Below are positions 12,350 through 13,024 of a DNA stretch of 13,024 nucleotides, piece by piece. The position numbers were made by a program, and so were the translations under genes. A model generated the notes under the pieces. The model was given only the letters and a program-made list of their open reading frames with translations. It did not search any database and was not told the origin of the DNA. The stretch's first letter is position 1. Every line of letters starts with the position of its first letter. Source of the DNA: CAISIP01 sp043759735 (GTDB lineage Bacteria; Pseudomonadota; Gammaproteobacteria; Burkholderiales; Burkholderiaceae_C); assembly GCA_043759735.1 (NCBI GenBank), contig JAYUQC010000085.1, positions 1-13,024 of the forward strand. The letters run 5' to 3'.

Positions 12350-12777
12350 GATTCTTTCTCCTTCAAACGCTTCATAAACAAGTCAGGGCTCAAGACATCG
12401 ATTCCGATGGCGGCGGCTGCGGGAAAGTCACGAATATTCCACGTGACGATGGCATCGCACTGGCCATTGAACGCGGCTTCCAGCACCATATCGTCACGGA
12501 CGTCTGCCAGCTTCGGGCGCCACAAAAAATGCACCTTCTGGCGCAGTCCGCTGGCGCAGATGTAGTCCAACACATCAATCACGGCTGCCTTCGAGATGGG
12601 AACCATAGCCTTACGGTGAAGTACATCCTCGTACTCGATGATCAGCGGCACCGTGATGCCATGCTCGAACCGCCCTTTCCCCATCCTTGTCAATAGGTCG
12701 AAAGACCATCCTCGACGGGACCGAAGCGCAAACACCAGCACGTTCGTATCGATGACGATTCTGGGCAGTTTTTTCAC
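12346..12777 (-). CDS. PIN-domain toxin (putative RNase)
   Basis: Toxin of a type II TA pair; PIN proteins are Mg-dependent RNases, often cutting tRNA or rRNA. Translation from the GTG at 12777 gives 143 residues. The acidic centre is complete: Asp10 in RIVIDTNVLVFAL, Glu48 in PLIIEYEDVLHR, Asp95/96 in LADVRDDMVLEAA, and Asp117 in TWNIRDFPAA. This matches the 'putative toxin-antitoxin system toxin component, PIN family' group. The open frame extends to 13002, but that extension is not PIN-like and would overlap the promoter of the divergent Uma2 gene. The GTG puts the first Asp at residue 10, as expected. No strong ribosome-binding site precedes it. The antitoxin gene overlaps the stop, so the toxin comes first in the operon. 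Confidence 0.87.
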   Translation of the reverse strand: MKKLPRIVIDTNVLVFALRSRRGWSFDLLTRMGKGRFEHGITVPLIIEYEDVLHRKAMVPISKAAVIDVLDYICASGLRQKVHFLWRPKLADVRDDMVLEAAFNGQCDAIVTWNIRDFPAAAAIGIDVLSPDLFMKRLKEKES

Positions 12778-12903
12778 GGTATTGCCGCTAGTACCACCGC
12801 GCACCCCGATTCGATGGCTACGCCCACTACGGTCCGGCTCAATGTGCCATGGCAAGCGGGAGAGCAAGCATTGGCGCGGGTCTACGGTCACGACGCGCAA
12901 CCG
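12778..12903. other. Divergent intergenic region between the PIN toxin and Uma2 genes
   Basis: No supportable gene on either strand. A loose GGTA/TACC inverted repeat lies just upstream of the PIN toxin GTG and could be an antitoxin site, but the arms are only 4 bp. Several short open frames cross the region without recognisable content. Confidence 0.4.
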
Positions 12904-12933
12904 CTGGCATGTCCCAGACACCGCCTCCATAAT
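12904..12933 (+). promoter_or_regulatory. Probable sigma-70 promoter of the Uma2 gene
   Basis: CTGGCA (4/6 to TTGACA) at 12904-12909 and CATAAT (5/6 to TATAAT) at 12928-12933, with an 18-bp spacer. Start of transcription would be near 12940, giving a leader of about 25 nt that contains the AAGGA ribosome-binding site before the ATG at 12965. Confidence 0.45.
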
Positions 12934-12964
12934 GAGGCACTTCCGTACCAACAAGGACTGGACC

Positions 12965-13024
12965 ATGGGACGCGCAGCACAGACTTCCGTTTTTTCCGCC
13001 ACCGACTACCTGGCCTGGGAAGCC
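12965..13024 (+). CDS. Uma2 family endonuclease, N-terminal 20 codons (cut by window edge)
   Basis: The frame reads MGRAAQTSVFSATDYLAWEA and continues past the edge. 'F-S-A-x-D-Y-L-A-W-E' at residues 10-19 is the characteristic opening of the Uma2/DUF820 family, restriction-endonuclease-fold proteins of about 190 residues that are often multicopy and of uncertain role. AAGGA lies about 8 bp before the ATG, and a probable promoter is upstream. Only the N-terminus is visible, so catalytic residues cannot be checked. Confidence 0.75.
   Translation, partial: MGRAAQTSVFSATDYLAWEA

Noticed and set aside
12778..13002. Extended N-terminus (75 codons) for the PIN toxin
   Set aside because: PIN toxins begin with the first strand and Asp within about ten residues; the extension is Arg/Ser-rich and overlaps the divergent Uma2 gene and its promoter.

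Overview
The window is a high-GC chromosomal segment that reads as a betaproteobacterium of the order Burkholderiales, most likely family Comamonadaceae. The grounds are the GC-rich codon use, the phenylacetate (paa) genes, the UbiH-like hydroxylase / DsbC / M61 peptidase operon and the form of the tRNA-Met. This placement comes from familiarity with such gene orders, not from a search.

Left accessory part (1-2290). The 5' end of an AAA/P-loop ATPase runs off the left edge on the minus strand. Next come two complete type II toxin-antitoxin (TA) modules: hicA-hicB on the minus strand (hicA is only 59 codons, starts with GTG and looks leaderless) and a RelE/HigB-like toxin plus XRE antitoxin on the plus strand (ATGA overlap). 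Both have the toxin first, and each has a palindrome at the toxin start that could be an operator. A strong 11-bp hairpin lies between them. The part ends at a tRNA-Met (CAT) gene whose 3' end faces the TA region, the usual geometry of a tRNA-linked island, although no att duplication is visible.

Core part (2291-11678). An enoyl-CoA hydratase is divergent from a tight paaG-paaI-hypothetical operon (ring-opened phenylacetate degradation plus a thioesterase that rescues stalled CoA). A minus-strand operon follows: UbiH/COQ6-family FAD monooxygenase, periplasmic DsbC-like isomerase (ATGA overlap) and M61 peptidase. The M61 gene meets the hypothetical gene tail to tail with a 1-bp gap. A MOSC-domain protein is divergent from the monooxygenase. 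The next 573 bp have no intact gene, but they hold two copies of a structured repeat with a compensatory base-pair change, a probable coding fragment on the minus strand, and an inverted, diverged copy of about 62 bp of the ychF coding sequence just upstream of ychF. The universal P-loop NTPase gene ychF closes this part.

Right accessory part (11679-13024). On the minus strand lie a PIN-domain toxin and a ribbon-helix-helix antitoxin (again toxin first, ATGA overlap), then a short, broken reading frame that looks like the N-terminus of a large DEAD/DEAH-box helicase, with further decayed sequence behind it. On the plus strand a Uma2-family nuclease gene starts and runs off the edge.

No CRISPR array, insertion sequence or rRNA is visible. 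No complete new multi-gene system is evident. The most unusual signals are the inverted ychF fragment, the structured repeat downstream of the MOSC gene, the leaderless hicA with its overlapping palindrome, and the decayed helicase remnant beside a TA module.
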